Source: Bacteroidales bacterium UBA5197
GTDB lineage: Bacteria > Bacteroidota > Bacteroidia > Bacteroidales > Lentimicrobiaceae
DNA: 64,000 bases
Direction of reading: 5' to 3'
Assembly: GCA_002412885.1 (NCBI GenBank)
Contig: DHVX01000062.1
Coordinates: 197,047-261,046 of the forward strand
Part shown: positions 25,098 to 34,100 of the stretch, one piece after another
Numbering within the stretch: position 1 is the first letter of the stretch
Layout of the letters: each line of letters begins with the position of its first letter
Made by a program: the position numbers and the translations under genes
Notes under the pieces: generated by a model
What the model saw: only the letters and a program-made list of their open reading frames with translations
Database searches by the model: none
Told to the model about the DNA's origin: nothing

Positions 25098-26552
25098 CTA
25101 TCTCACAAACTTACAACCTACACTTCTGTTGCCGACTGCCAGCCGGGCGATATACAATCCGGATGCAAGGTTTGGGAGAGCCACATCAAAACTTTCGGAT
25201 TTGTCAGCGAAAACCGACTTATCCTGTCTGATGATTTTGCCGGTGTTGTCATAAATAAACAACGCTGCATCAGGCAATTTGCCGGATGTGACAATACGCA
25301 GCTTTTCTTCATCAGCAATATAAAATATTTTGACTGTTTCCTCAGGATTGATTTTTTCAGCCAGTCCGACCGGAGGACTGCTCAGGTTGATGTCCATTAC
25401 CACGCCTTCAATCACAGTCAGATCATAAGGAATATCTGCGGGAGGCATGGTGTACCAGCCATTGGCCGAGCCTCCCCATCCGAAATTAAAATGAAAAAGT
25501 TCATCGGTATTGTAGCCATCAATAACCACATTATGGCCCACAGTCCAGTCTGCATTAACCAGTGCAAGGTGTGCCGGCAGGGCCTGCATAATGTTTTGGG
25601 CAAGTTGAGTGTTCAGGTCAGGATTGGTAGAACCTTCCAACCGCGCATCGGAATATCCGAACCTTATATAAGCATCGAAAGCCTGATCAACCCCATAAGT
25701 TCCAGAAACCGAAGAGCTGTAAACCTGTTTAGCTGCTGCTCCGCAGGCAAAAGTCAGGGCTGCTTTATCGGTATTGGTAAGCGGAACCCCTTGCAGGTAA
25801 TGTGCTTCGAGGGTATCAAGATAAACGTTGAGATGATCCCATGAAGGGAATCCCCGGGTTTCCCAGTCATTGTCAATCCAGTAACTGTTTCCGGATCCAA
25901 AATTATGGTAATAGTCATCCGCATCAGAAAACCGTGTTTCATTGGTTTTGTGGTGAAAATTGACAATCTGAGCCATGGCAGTCGCCGGACATCCTGCATA
26001 ACTTCGCATCTGGGTTTGGCCGTCAATGGGGCAAAGGGCATTGTAGGGAGAAGTCTGTGTCCAGTTGGTAAACAACCAGCCTCCGGTAGATGACCAACCT
26101 GCAGGGGGCCATTGCTGAAAATCGCCGGGAATCCTATTTTGATCGGTCAGGGAAGCCCATTTTTGCCGGTTGATGTTTGATTCTGACGATTCCGCACTTG
26201 CCAACTCGAGTCTGGTTTTAAGATCGTGCTGAAAGATCGGCAAAAAACTTTCCCAGGCGATCCCCTCTCCGAAATATCCTTCATCTGACCATGCCAGGAC
26301 AGGAGGAAGCAAGCGGTTTGAAGAAATTACAATAAATCCCTGCGGAATGCATTGAAATACCCAGGCAATTGAATCATTTCCAGAAACAAGGGGCTCGGGA
26401 TTAAGTAAGGTTTGGCCCGGATGTCTTAAACTGATATAAGATTCTGCTGCATTCTGCGCTTCGCTTCGATTGACTGTCTGTGCATGGGTTTTAATGTTGA
26501 AGATAAATACGCAGATTACTGCAACAAACAACAAACGGATCACATTTCTCAT
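25098..26552 (-). CDS. C10 family (streptopain-like) cysteine protease with T9SS sorting domain
   Basis: 484 residues. Signal peptide 1-24, then an N-terminal Spi-like propeptide (about 25-135), then the C10 peptidase domain: nucleophile Cys188 in SYAGCPATAMAQI, His340 in VGHNVVIDGY, and the FNFGWGG stretch (355-361) with the Trp typical of papain-like enzymes. Residues about 405-484 (AALFIYDNTGKIIRQ ... LASGLYIARL ... CKFVR) match the type IX secretion C-terminal sorting domain, so the enzyme should be exported across the outer membrane and anchored or released. A TATATTTG -7 box lies 21-28 bases upstream. Confidence 0.94.
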   Translation of the reverse strand: MRNVIRLLFVAVICVFIFNIKTHAQTVNRSEAQNAAESYISLRHPGQTLLNPEPLVSGNDSIAWVFQCIPQGFIVISSNRLLPPVLAWSDEGYFGEGIAWESFLPIFQHDLKTRLELASAESSESNINRQKWASLTDQNRIPGDFQQWPPAGWSSTGGWLFTNWTQTSPYNALCPIDGQTQMRSYAGCPATAMAQIVNFHHKTNETRFSDADDYYHNFGSGNSYWIDNDWETRGFPSWDHLNVYLDTLEAHYLQGVPLTNTDKAALTFACGAAAKQVYSSSVSGTYGVDQAFDAYIRFGYSDARLEGSTNPDLNTQLAQNIMQALPAHLALVNADWTVGHNVVIDGYNTDELFHFNFGWGGSANGWYTMPPADIPYDLTVIEGVVMDINLSSPPVGLAEKINPEETVKIFYIADEEKLRIVTSGKLPDAALFIYDNTGKIIRQDKSVFADKSESFDVALPNLASGLYIARLAVGNRSVGCKFVR

Positions 26553-27141
26553 AATTAAGTATATTTATCAGGCAAATATAAGAACTATAGAAATCATATT
26601 CGGGTAATTTGCGTAATTCGAGGTTAAAATATTTGTTCCTGCAGGGCGTCATACTGAGTTGAAACTCAAAAAAAAATTGAGCATAATGCGGAGATGATAG
26701 TGTAACTAAAACGCTCAAAGATTACATTCAGCCTGGGGAATTGTAAAGCGGGATGTCGCAAATAATTGCCTGGCAGCAGAACAATGTAATTTGATATTGT
26801 AAGAATATTGTAATTATTCAATACAATTATGTAACACTATTCTATCTCAATCACCCCACCTTTGATATTCATAACAAGAACTGTTTTTCTGGTTCTTTTT
26901 AGGGTAAAAAAACCGGTTTGCCAGGTTGGCGCAACGGCATCAGGAACATGGTTATTTTCCAACCTTCTTACCATGACCAACGAAAAGGTAGTCGAGCCTG
27001 ATAAACGTTAACCGGTTTTTAACCCTGAATTTCAGGCTTCCTATTAAATTAACAGGGATCGGGGCTTCGGGATTCATAAAATGTACTGCTGATCGAACAA
27101 ATTATTGAACATTCCCTGAATCAAAATCTTATATCAAAAAA
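26553..27141. other. Intergenic region with dispersed repeats
   Basis: 589 bases. Contents: the protease promoter; a GTAATTCGAGGTTAAAATA string (26610-26630) that recurs as GTAATTCGCGGTTAAATAA near 30995; and a diverged palindromic repeat at 26648-26699 (GTCATACTGAGTTGAAACTCA ... GCATAATGCGGAGATGA), the inverse of 13147-13200. A plus-strand frame near 26870-27010 has no recognisable similarity and only weak start options, so it is not called. Confidence 0.5.
26573..26580 (-). promoter_or_regulatory. Promoter -7 box of the C10 protease gene
   Basis: The minus strand reads TATATTTG, exact to TAnnTTTG, placing transcription start near 26566, about 14 bases ahead of the ATG at 26552. Confidence 0.5.
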
Positions 27142-27846
27142 ATGGACACAAATATGAAAGTATTAATCGTCCTTACATCGCACAGCGATTTGGGCAATAC
27201 CGGTGAAAAAACCGGTTTTTGGATTGAAGAATTTGCCGCACCTTATTATGTGCTGGCTGATGCAGGTGTCGATTTAACCATTGCTTCTCCCAAAGGAGGG
27301 CAGCCGCCGGTTGACCCCAAAAGTGAGGCACCTGATGCACAGACCGCCTCCACTAAAAGATTTTACAGCGATTATGAATTAATCGACAAAGTTGCTCATA
27401 CTTTAGAGCTAAGTGAAGTAGATGAATCGGATTATGATGCGGTTTTTTATCCCGGAGGCCATGGTCCATTGTGGGATTTAGCGACGGATGCACAATCAAT
27501 TGAACTAATCGAAAACTTCGTTAAACGCAATAAACCGGTGGTATTTGTTTGCCACGCGCCTGCAGCATTGGTCAACGTGAAAGCACCAAATGGTGAGCCA
27601 TTGGTGAAAGATAAAGAGGTTACAGGATTCTCAAATTCGGAAGAAGAAGCTGTAAAATTAACAGAGGTAGTTCCTTTTTTGCTGGAAGACGAAATAAAAA
27701 AATTGGGCGGCCAATACAGCAGCGGTCCTGACTGGGGGGTTTATGTGAAAAAAGACGGCTTACTAATAACCGGTCAGAATCCGGCATCTTCCGAAGCCGC
27801 TGCCAAAGCATTGTTGGAAGAGTTAAAGAAGAAGAAAGAATATTGA
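27142..27846 (+). CDS. DJ-1/PfpI family protein (Hsp31-like, class I glutamine amidotransferase fold)
   Basis: 234 residues. Nucleophile elbow VFVCHAP with Cys137-His138, acidic partner Glu in GFWIEE (about 29), and the PGGHGPLWD oxyanion loop (104-112). This is the Hsp31/HchA-like subgroup; members are chaperones or glyoxalase/deglycase-like enzymes in the cytosol. A second ATG (27154, MKVLIVL) is an alternative start and is the point where similarity begins. It lies 10 bases ahead of an MDR reductase gene. A 60-base near-copy of its 5' end lies at 28856-28915, beyond the reductase. Confidence 0.92.
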   Translation: MDTNMKVLIVLTSHSDLGNTGEKTGFWIEEFAAPYYVLADAGVDLTIASPKGGQPPVDPKSEAPDAQTASTKRFYSDYELIDKVAHTLELSEVDESDYDAVFYPGGHGPLWDLATDAQSIELIENFVKRNKPVVFVCHAPAALVNVKAPNGEPLVKDKEVTGFSNSEEEAVKLTEVVPFLLEDEIKKLGGQYSSGPDWGVYVKKDGLLITGQNPASSEAAAKALLEELKKKKEY

Positions 27847-27856
27847 ATTTGGAAAG

Positions 27857-28852
27857 ATGAATAAAGTAATCCTGTTAAACAAAAGACCAGTTGGGAAACC
27901 GGTATTGGGTGATTTTAAATTTACCAGCGAGTCGATTCCATCACCTTCGGAAGGCGAAATTCTGCTGAAGACTTTATACGTTTCGGTCGATCCGTATTTG
28001 CGTGGCCGCATGAATGATTCCAAATCCTATGTACCTTCCTTCGAATTAAACAAACCTATACAATCGGGTATTATTGCTGAAATTATGGTTTCACATCATA
28101 CCGGATTTAAAGTGGGTGATTTCGTATCCGGAAATTTAGAGTGGAAAGAATATCAAATCTTAAACGGCGAGGGTCTGAATAAGTTAAATGCCAGTGCTTC
28201 TGAATTGACACCTTTTTTAGGAATTCTGGGAATGACTGGTTTGACCGCTTACCTGGGTCTGACTGAAATTGGATGTCCGAAGCCAGGAGAAACATTGGTC
28301 GTTTCCGGAGCAGCCGGGGCAGTGGGAAGTGTTGTCGGACAAATTGGCAAGATTATGGGTTGCAATGTAGTGGGAATTGCTGGTTCGGATGAAAAGACAG
28401 ATATGCTTCTGTCAAAATTTAAATTCGATCGGGCAATCAATTATAAAACCACTCCTGATATGCAGGAAGCAATCCGGGAGGCTTGCCCCAATGGCGTTGA
28501 CATCTATTTCGATAACGTAGGTGGTGAGATTTCGGATGCCGTTCTGGCGAACATTAATAAATATGCCCGTATAGCAGTTTGCGGAGCCATATCGCTTTAC
28601 AACGAGACGGAAATGCCGGTTGGACCACGGTTACAGCCAATTATTTTAACAAAAAGCGCCACAATGCGTGGATTTATTATTTCTGATTTTTCCGGAAAAT
28701 TTCCGGAAGCAATTCAGTCGTTAGCCCATTGGTTAAAAGAAGGTAAACTCACTTATGCGGAAACTATTGTTGAAGGATTCGACCGCATTCCACAAGCATT
28801 TATTGATCTGTTTGAAGGTAAAAATGAAGGTAAAATGATCGTAAAAATTTGA
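27857..28852 (+). CDS. Zinc-independent MDR oxidoreductase (prostaglandin/2-alkenal reductase-like)
   Basis: 331 residues of the NADP-dependent medium-chain dehydrogenase/reductase superfamily without zinc ligands. N-terminal GroES-like domain (VDPYLRGRMND, 45-54), then a Rossmann domain with nucleotide loop GAAGAVGSVVG (151-161), and the family stretch PNGVDIYFDNVGGEI. Relatives (CurA-type, leukotriene B4 dehydrogenase-like) reduce alpha,beta-unsaturated carbonyls. With the DJ-1-like gene 10 bases upstream, a role in detoxifying reactive aldehydes or glycating agents is plausible, but this is inferred from context. Confidence 0.92.
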   Translation: MNKVILLNKRPVGKPVLGDFKFTSESIPSPSEGEILLKTLYVSVDPYLRGRMNDSKSYVPSFELNKPIQSGIIAEIMVSHHTGFKVGDFVSGNLEWKEYQILNGEGLNKLNASASELTPFLGILGMTGLTAYLGLTEIGCPKPGETLVVSGAAGAVGSVVGQIGKIMGCNVVGIAGSDEKTDMLLSKFKFDRAINYKTTPDMQEAIREACPNGVDIYFDNVGGEISDAVLANINKYARIAVCGAISLYNETEMPVGPRLQPIILTKSATMRGFIISDFSGKFPEAIQSLAHWLKEGKLTYAETIVEGFDRIPQAFIDLFEGKNEGKMIVKI

Positions 28853-28855
28853 AAA

Positions 28856-28915
28856 AATTTGAAAGTACTAATCGTCCTTACATCGCACAGCGATCTGGAC
28901 AATACCGGTGAGAAA
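28856..28915 (+). pseudogene. 60-base remnant of a second DJ-1/PfpI gene
   Basis: Aligned to 27151-27210 it differs at 5 of 60 bases. The ATG has become TTG, and the frame then reads LKVLIVLTSHSDLDNTGEK before leaving the alignment and stopping after LSY. Of the four coding differences three are synonymous and one gives Gly to Asp, so the ancestor was a diverging functional paralogue and not a fresh copying error. The remainder of that gene is absent: the acidic-protein gene begins 48 bases later. Confidence 0.8.
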
Positions 28916-28962
28916 TTATCGTATTAACGCAGATTAACATAGTTTTTAAAACTCACAAAAAG

Positions 28963-29313
28963 ATGAAAGAGAAACGAGATAAGTTGAATCTGGCTGACAG
29001 TAAGTCGGACAACAAAGAAAAAAACGATCTGCAGGGGTATCCGACTTATCCCGCAAGCGAGGACATTTACAAAAACTTTCAGGAAGAAGAAGAAATAAAC
29101 CCTGAAGATCTATCCAAAACAAAAGAACCAAACCGTAACAATGCCTTAAGAAGGAAAGCGCTTGATGATAAGTCCGGTGAAAATGATCTGGATGTTCCTG
29201 GAGCAGAATTGGATGATGAAATGGAAATCATAGGCAGTGAAGACGAAGAGAACAATTACTACAGTTTAGGTGGCGACGACCATCTCGATCTGGAAGAGGA
29301 TCAGGGAATCTAA
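28963..29313 (+). CDS. Acidic, probably disordered small protein of a Bacteroidota-conserved type
   Basis: 116 residues, strongly acidic, no signal peptide, no hydrophobic core. The C-terminal half (ENDLDVPGAELDDEMEIIG, then SEDEENNYYSLGGDDH) is a pattern I have seen in small conserved proteins of this phylum, often beside stress genes; no function is known to me. The N-terminal half is lysine-rich and variable (MKEKRDKLNLADSKSDNKEK), with GYPTYPASEDIY in between. It sits among DJ-1-like, hemerythrin and DUF5661 genes, consistent with a stress-response neighbourhood. Confidence 0.78.
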   Translation: MKEKRDKLNLADSKSDNKEKNDLQGYPTYPASEDIYKNFQEEEEINPEDLSKTKEPNRNNALRRKALDDKSGENDLDVPGAELDDEMEIIGSEDEENNYYSLGGDDHLDLEEDQGI

Positions 29314-29451
29314 AACACCATTCTAACCTTGAAGGAATTACAAAAAAATTACAATCTTAGTTGAGCCTGGAGTTCATAGCAGTAAATTTGGATTTAATGT
29401 AGCTTATCTGGTTGGATATCCGGCTGAATAGATTTAAATCTGATTCACTGA

Positions 29452-29494
29452 TTACATTCCCCCAAATGTATGGGAATAATGTAACCTTTTTCTT
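29452..29494 (+). terminator. Terminator-like hairpin
   Basis: Stem TTACATT (29452-29458) / AATGTAA (29478-29484), continued by CCC/GGG inside with a 3-base bulge, followed by CCTTTTTCTTC. It lies 139 bases after the acidic-protein gene and about 100 bases before the hemerythrin gene, so it could separate the two transcripts. The rest of 29314-29594 shows nothing else recognisable. Confidence 0.5.
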
Positions 29495-29594
29495 CAATTG
29501 TATAATGCTTTCCTGTTAACTTCGACTGAACTTTAACTTCTGAGAGTTATTTTCACAAATGCGCGGCCAGTGCGGAGATCAAAATTTAAACCCT

Positions 29595-30068
29595 ATGAAA
29601 ACAATAACAAAAGCACTCATTGAGCATCATAATGAAATGCGAAAATTGGTCAAGGAAATAAAAAAAGATCCATCAAAATTTATTTTCCTGAAGAAACATC
29701 TTGACATTCATCACGAACTGGAAGAAGATTTGCTGCTGAGCAAATTACACGTCAAGAAAGAAGTTAAAGCTGAATCACTTGAATCGCAGGAAGAACATTT
29801 TGTACTTAATATTTTACTATTGGATTTGGCTGATTTTCCGAAAGATAATGCCAGATGGATGGTGAAGTTTAAGGTATTTGAAGAAATTCTGGATCACCAT
29901 TTGACCGAAGAGGAAGAGGATTTGTTTCCTGAAGCTGAAAATATTTTATCTAAAGAGGAACAAACCGCTTCAGGCGCCCAATTCATGGAATTAAAGGAAA
30001 GGCGTTTATTAGCTGCTTTGGAAACAAAACCTGTGAGAGAGTTGGAAAAACCCAAAAAAGCAGAATAA
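29595..30068 (+). CDS. Hemerythrin HHE cation-binding domain protein
   Basis: 157 residues from MKTITKALIEHHNEM; a further in-frame ATG at 29559 would add 12 residues without similarity. A four-helix hemerythrin pattern is seen: His11/His12 (IEHHNEM), His35, His39/His40 (KKHLDIHHELEEDLL), His68 (QEEHFVLN), His101/His102 followed by the acidic EEEEDLFPEAE. These can bind a di-iron centre. Family members sense or detoxify oxygen, NO or oxidants in the cytosol. The C-terminal 35 residues are charged and probably unstructured. It is convergent with the DUF5661 gene. Confidence 0.88.
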   Translation: MKTITKALIEHHNEMRKLVKEIKKDPSKFIFLKKHLDIHHELEEDLLLSKLHVKKEVKAESLESQEEHFVLNILLLDLADFPKDNARWMVKFKVFEEILDHHLTEEEEDLFPEAENILSKEEQTASGAQFMELKERRLLAALETKPVRELEKPKKAE

Positions 30069-30127
30069 ATCATTGCCTCACCTTGTTTTTACGGCTGTGC
30101 CTGCCAGCATTCATATACTGGCTTTAA

Positions 30128-30391
30128 TCACCCTTTTTTTAAATCAGCCTTAGCGCTCTTTTCCATTTCAGCAAGCCTGGTATAGTAATCAGGAAACTCC
30201 TTTAAATGAGCCAAGGCTATTTCTCCGGTCAACTTTCCGTCGTTGTCGGTGACATTGGTTTGCGGATCTATTGATCCGTGCTCAAGTTCAACATTCATGC
30301 CCATGGTAAACTGTTCAAGGCTAACTTCTTTCCAGTCAATTTTGAGCATGTTGCCGATTTCTTTTGCTTCAGTTTCATTGAATTGTTTCAT
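30128..30391 (-). CDS. DUF5661 family protein
   Basis: 87 residues from MKQFNETEAKEIGNML. The frame continues upstream to 30517, but that part is unlike the family, so the inner ATG is chosen. Family signature: EAKEIGNMLKIDW, the GMNVELEHGSIDPQTNVT stretch, and TGEIALAHLKEFPDYYTRLAEME. It is a small soluble helical protein of unknown function. It is convergent with the hemerythrin gene, with 59 bases between them. Confidence 0.85.
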   Translation of the reverse strand: MKQFNETEAKEIGNMLKIDWKEVSLEQFTMGMNVELEHGSIDPQTNVTDNDGKLTGEIALAHLKEFPDYYTRLAEMEKSAKADLKKG

Positions 30392-31143
30392 GACTTTAGT
30401 GAGTTTAACAGGTATTGCTGATCCGCTGATTTGCATCCAGTGCCTGGTTATCACAGTGTAAAATTCATAGACATTGTATTGATAAGCATTATATATTTCT
30501 AAAAATATATTATACAATTATCACATTTTCAGGGTGATGTTGTTTCCTTAAAATAGCAGCCAGCAGAAAGTGTGTAGCCAATTTAAATACTACCTCATTT
30601 ATCTATCAATGTTATAATCCTGTTATATGTTGTTTCGGTTTCGGTTTTATCTTTGAAATTGGTTATTATTTTCTCCCCGTTCCTTTTTGAAATTATTAAA
30701 AATGACTGCCTAAATTTGTCCATAATTTTAATATTGTTCCTGTTTTCTAATTGCTCAACGATCAATGCCGGAGGTCAATTTTAGAAGGTCGCTCCCGCGG
30801 ATACTGAAAATTTGAGCTCTTCTTAAAGGATGTTCGTTCTCTTTCAAATAACATCCAAATCATCGCTGCCAGAGGCTAGCCACTGAAACCCGAAACGATA
30901 TCCGTGAAAACCATTTTAATCCATATCACCGTGTCTCGGCCTTAGACGAGATCCGTGTGCTATAGAAGCAACCTGACGTCGCCAGTAGGAATTTCCGTAA
31001 TTCGCGGTTAAATAATTTCGCTCCGACGGTTATTGAATCAGGTAATCCTGCTACACGCGTCAGGGGACGCGCGTAAACAGCAGGTGGAAAATCCCCTAAC
31101 CCAAAATAAATCAGCACTTAATCAAAAATTCAGGGAAATTTCC
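30392..31143. other. Long intergenic region upstream of ileS
   Basis: About 750 bases without a supported gene. Contains a GTAATTCGCGGTTAAATAA string near 30995 (relative of 26610) and a REP-like hairpin at 31051-31074. Stretches such as GAGATCCGTGTGCTATAG near 30950 do not match any RNA I know. No tRNA-like cloverleaf was recognised. Confidence 0.4.
31051..31074. repeat. REP-like hairpin CGCGTC-AGGG-GACGCG, isolated copy
   Basis: Contains ACACGCGTCAGGGGACGCGC, a perfect 6-base stem CGCGTC/GACGCG with a 4-base loop AGGG. The same core occurs four times at 47771-48026 beside pheS. This copy is 117 bases before the ileS ATG. Confidence 0.75.
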
Positions 31144-31151
31144 TAATTTTG
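31144..31151 (+). promoter_or_regulatory. ileS promoter -7 box
   Basis: TAATTTTG, exact to TAnnTTTG, followed by CACCTC just as in the aspS promoter (TAATTTCGCACCTC). Transcription would begin near 31158, about 33 bases before the ATG. No clear -33 TTG was found. Confidence 0.6.
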
Positions 31152-31190
31152 CACCTCTTTTACAAATAGCCTAAACCCACAGGAGCATTA

Positions 31191-34100
31191 ATGAAGAAAT
31201 ATCCTGAATATAAGCAACTTAACCTTACAGTTATCGGCAATGATGTGCTGAAAACCTGGGAAGATGAAAACGTTTTTCAGAAGAGTCTCGATATAAGGCG
31301 CGACAGCAAGCCCTATATCTTTTACGAAGGTCCGCCTTCAGCCAATGGAACTCCCGGAATTCATCACGTTATGGCCCGTGCCATTAAGGATATATTCTGC
31401 CGCTACAAAACCATGAAAGGTTTTCTGGTCAACCGTAAGGCAGGCTGGGATACCCATGGATTGCCTATTGAAATTGCCGTTGAAAAAACGCTCGGCATCA
31501 CCAAAGAAGACATCGGCAAAAAGATTTCGGTTGACGATTACAACAAAGCCTGCCGCAAGGAAGTAATGAAATACAAGGATATGTGGGACGACCTTACCCG
31601 AAAAATCGGCTATTGGGTTGATCTTGAGCATCCTTACATTACTTTCGATAATAAGTATATGGAAACCATTTGGTTTCTGCTTGCAAAACTTTACGATAAA
31701 GGACTGCTTTACAAAGGTTACACCATTCAGCCCTATTCGCCGGCTGCAGGTACCGGGCTCAGCACACACGAACTCAATCAGCCGGGTTGCTACCGCGATG
31801 TAAAAGACAATACGCTGGTGGCTCAGTTTAAGGTAATCCGTGATTCAAAATCCGAAAAACTCTTTGCAGATCTGCATGGCGATCTTTTCTTCCTTGCCTG
31901 GACTACAACCCCATGGACACTGCCCAGCAACACCGCCCTTGCAGTAGGAAAAGGAATTGATTATGTGAAGGTTAAAACTTTCAACCCTTACAGCCACCTG
32001 CCTGTTACTGTAATTCTGGCCAAAGAGCTGTGCAGCAAATACTTCCCTGAAAAGAATGCTGAACTCTCTCTTTCAGACTACGAAGCCGGTCATAAGGCCA
32101 TTCCTTTTGAAGTGATTGAAAACTTCAAAGGCAGCGAACTCGAAGGAATCCGTTATGAGCAACTGCTCCCCTATGCACAGCCTGAAGAAGGTGATGCTTT
32201 CATGGCAGTGACGGGCGATTTTGTGACTACCGAAGATGGAACAGGCATTGTTCACATTGCACCCAGCTTTGGAGCCGACGATTTTAAAGTAGCCAGACAG
32301 AACGGAATCGGAGCCTTAACGCTTGTTGATCGCCAGGGTCGCTTTACTGAAGAAATGGGTGAATTTGCTGGCCGTTATGTTAAGGCAGAATATGCCGCCG
32401 ATTACGATCCCGCAAAGGAAGACAATGTTGACATTGATATCATTGTCAAACTGAAAAAAGAAAACCGTGCTTTCAAAACCGAAAAGTACGAACACTCCTA
32501 TCCGCACTGCTGGCGCACCGATAAGCCCATACTTTATTACCCGCTCGACAGCTGGTTTATCCGCACCACGGCTTACAAAGAAAAGATGCTTTCGCTCAAC
32601 AAAACCATCAACTGGAAACCTGAAGCCACCGGAACCGGGCGTTTTGGCAACTGGCTCGAGAATCTGGTTGACTGGAACCTGAGCCGTTCGCGTTACTGGG
32701 GCACTCCGATTCCGATCTGGATGAGCGAAGACAAAGAAGAAATTCTCTGCATCGGCTCGGTTGCTCAGCTGAAAGAGGAAATTGAAAAATCCATTGCCGC
32801 CGGTTTTATGACGGTTAATCCGTTGGCAGCTTACATCGCCGGCGATAACTCTGACGAGAACTACAATTCCTTCGATCTGCATCGTCCCTATGTGGATGAT
32901 ATTGTGCTTGTTTCGGCATCAGGTAAAAAGATGCTGCGCGAAACCGATCTTATTGATGTTTGGTTTGATTCAGGCGCAATGCCTTTTGCACAGTTTCATT
33001 ATCCGTTTGAGAACAAAGAAACACTGGATCAGTATTTCCCCGCCGATTTTATTGCCGAAGGCGTAGATCAGACCCGTGGATGGTTCTTTACACTTCACGC
33101 CATTGCAACCATGGCCTTCGATACACTCTCATTCAAAACAGTGATATCCAATGGGCTGGTGCTTGATAAGAGCGGCAATAAAATGTCGAAAAGGCTTGGC
33201 AATGCAGTAGATCCTTTCGAAACTTTAGAAAAATACGGACCCGATGCCACCCGTTGGTACATGCTCACCAATGCGCAACCCTGGGACAACCTTAAATTTG
33301 ACCTTGAGGGAATAGGAGAGGTGCAACGGAAATTCTTCGGCACACTTTACAATACCTACAACTTCTTCGCAGTATATGCAAACATCGACGGTTTTACATT
33401 CAGCCAACCCGAAGTAAAACTGAGTGAACGCCCGGAGATTGATCGCTGGATACTATCGGAACTTAACAGTCTGGTGAAAGCCGTTGACAGTTATTATGAC
33501 GACTACGAACCTACCAAAGCCGGTCGTGCCATTTCTGATTTTGTGGATGCTCATCTCAGCAACTGGTATGTGCGTCTTTCGCGTCGCCGTTTCTGGAAAG
33601 GAGATTACGGAACCGATAAAATTTCTGCTTATCAGACACTTTACACCTGTCTTGAAACCATTGCCATACTTTCAGCACCCATTGCACCGTTCTTCAGCGA
33701 TCGTTTGTTTATGGATCTGAATGGAATTTCGAACCGCAACCTGGCAACTTCGGTTCATCTGGCCGATTTCGTGGTGGCCGACGAAACCATGATAGATAAA
33801 GAACTTGAAGAGCGTATGCAGATGGCTCAGCGCATTTCGTCGATGGTACTAAGTCTGCGCAAGCAGCACCGGATAAGGGTGCGTCAGCCGCTCAGCAGAA
33901 TAATGGTTCCGGTAAGTACCGAAATGCAAAAAGACCAGATAAACGCTGTTAAGAACCTGATTCTGTCGGAAGTCAATATCAAGGACATTGAATACATCAG
34001 CGGACAAGGCATTCTTGTGAAAAAGATAAAGCCCAACTTTAAAGCGCTGGGTCCTCGCTATGGAAAGCTGATGAAGCAGATTGCAGTGGTTCTGTCGGGA

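Noticed and set aside
25118..26093. Several frames of 60-95 codons overlapping the C10 protease gene
   Set aside because: They are shifted-frame readings of a clearly coding gene with intact catalytic motifs.
26870..27010. Plus-strand frame ending NEKVVEPDKR before the DJ-1 gene
   Set aside because: Only weak non-ATG starts, no similarity recognised; could be a decayed gene but cannot be supported.
30780..31080. GC-rich stretches before ileS considered as a tRNA or T-box
   Set aside because: No cloverleaf, no T-loop GGTTCGAxTCC, and no T-box core sequence; T-box leaders are not expected in this phylum.
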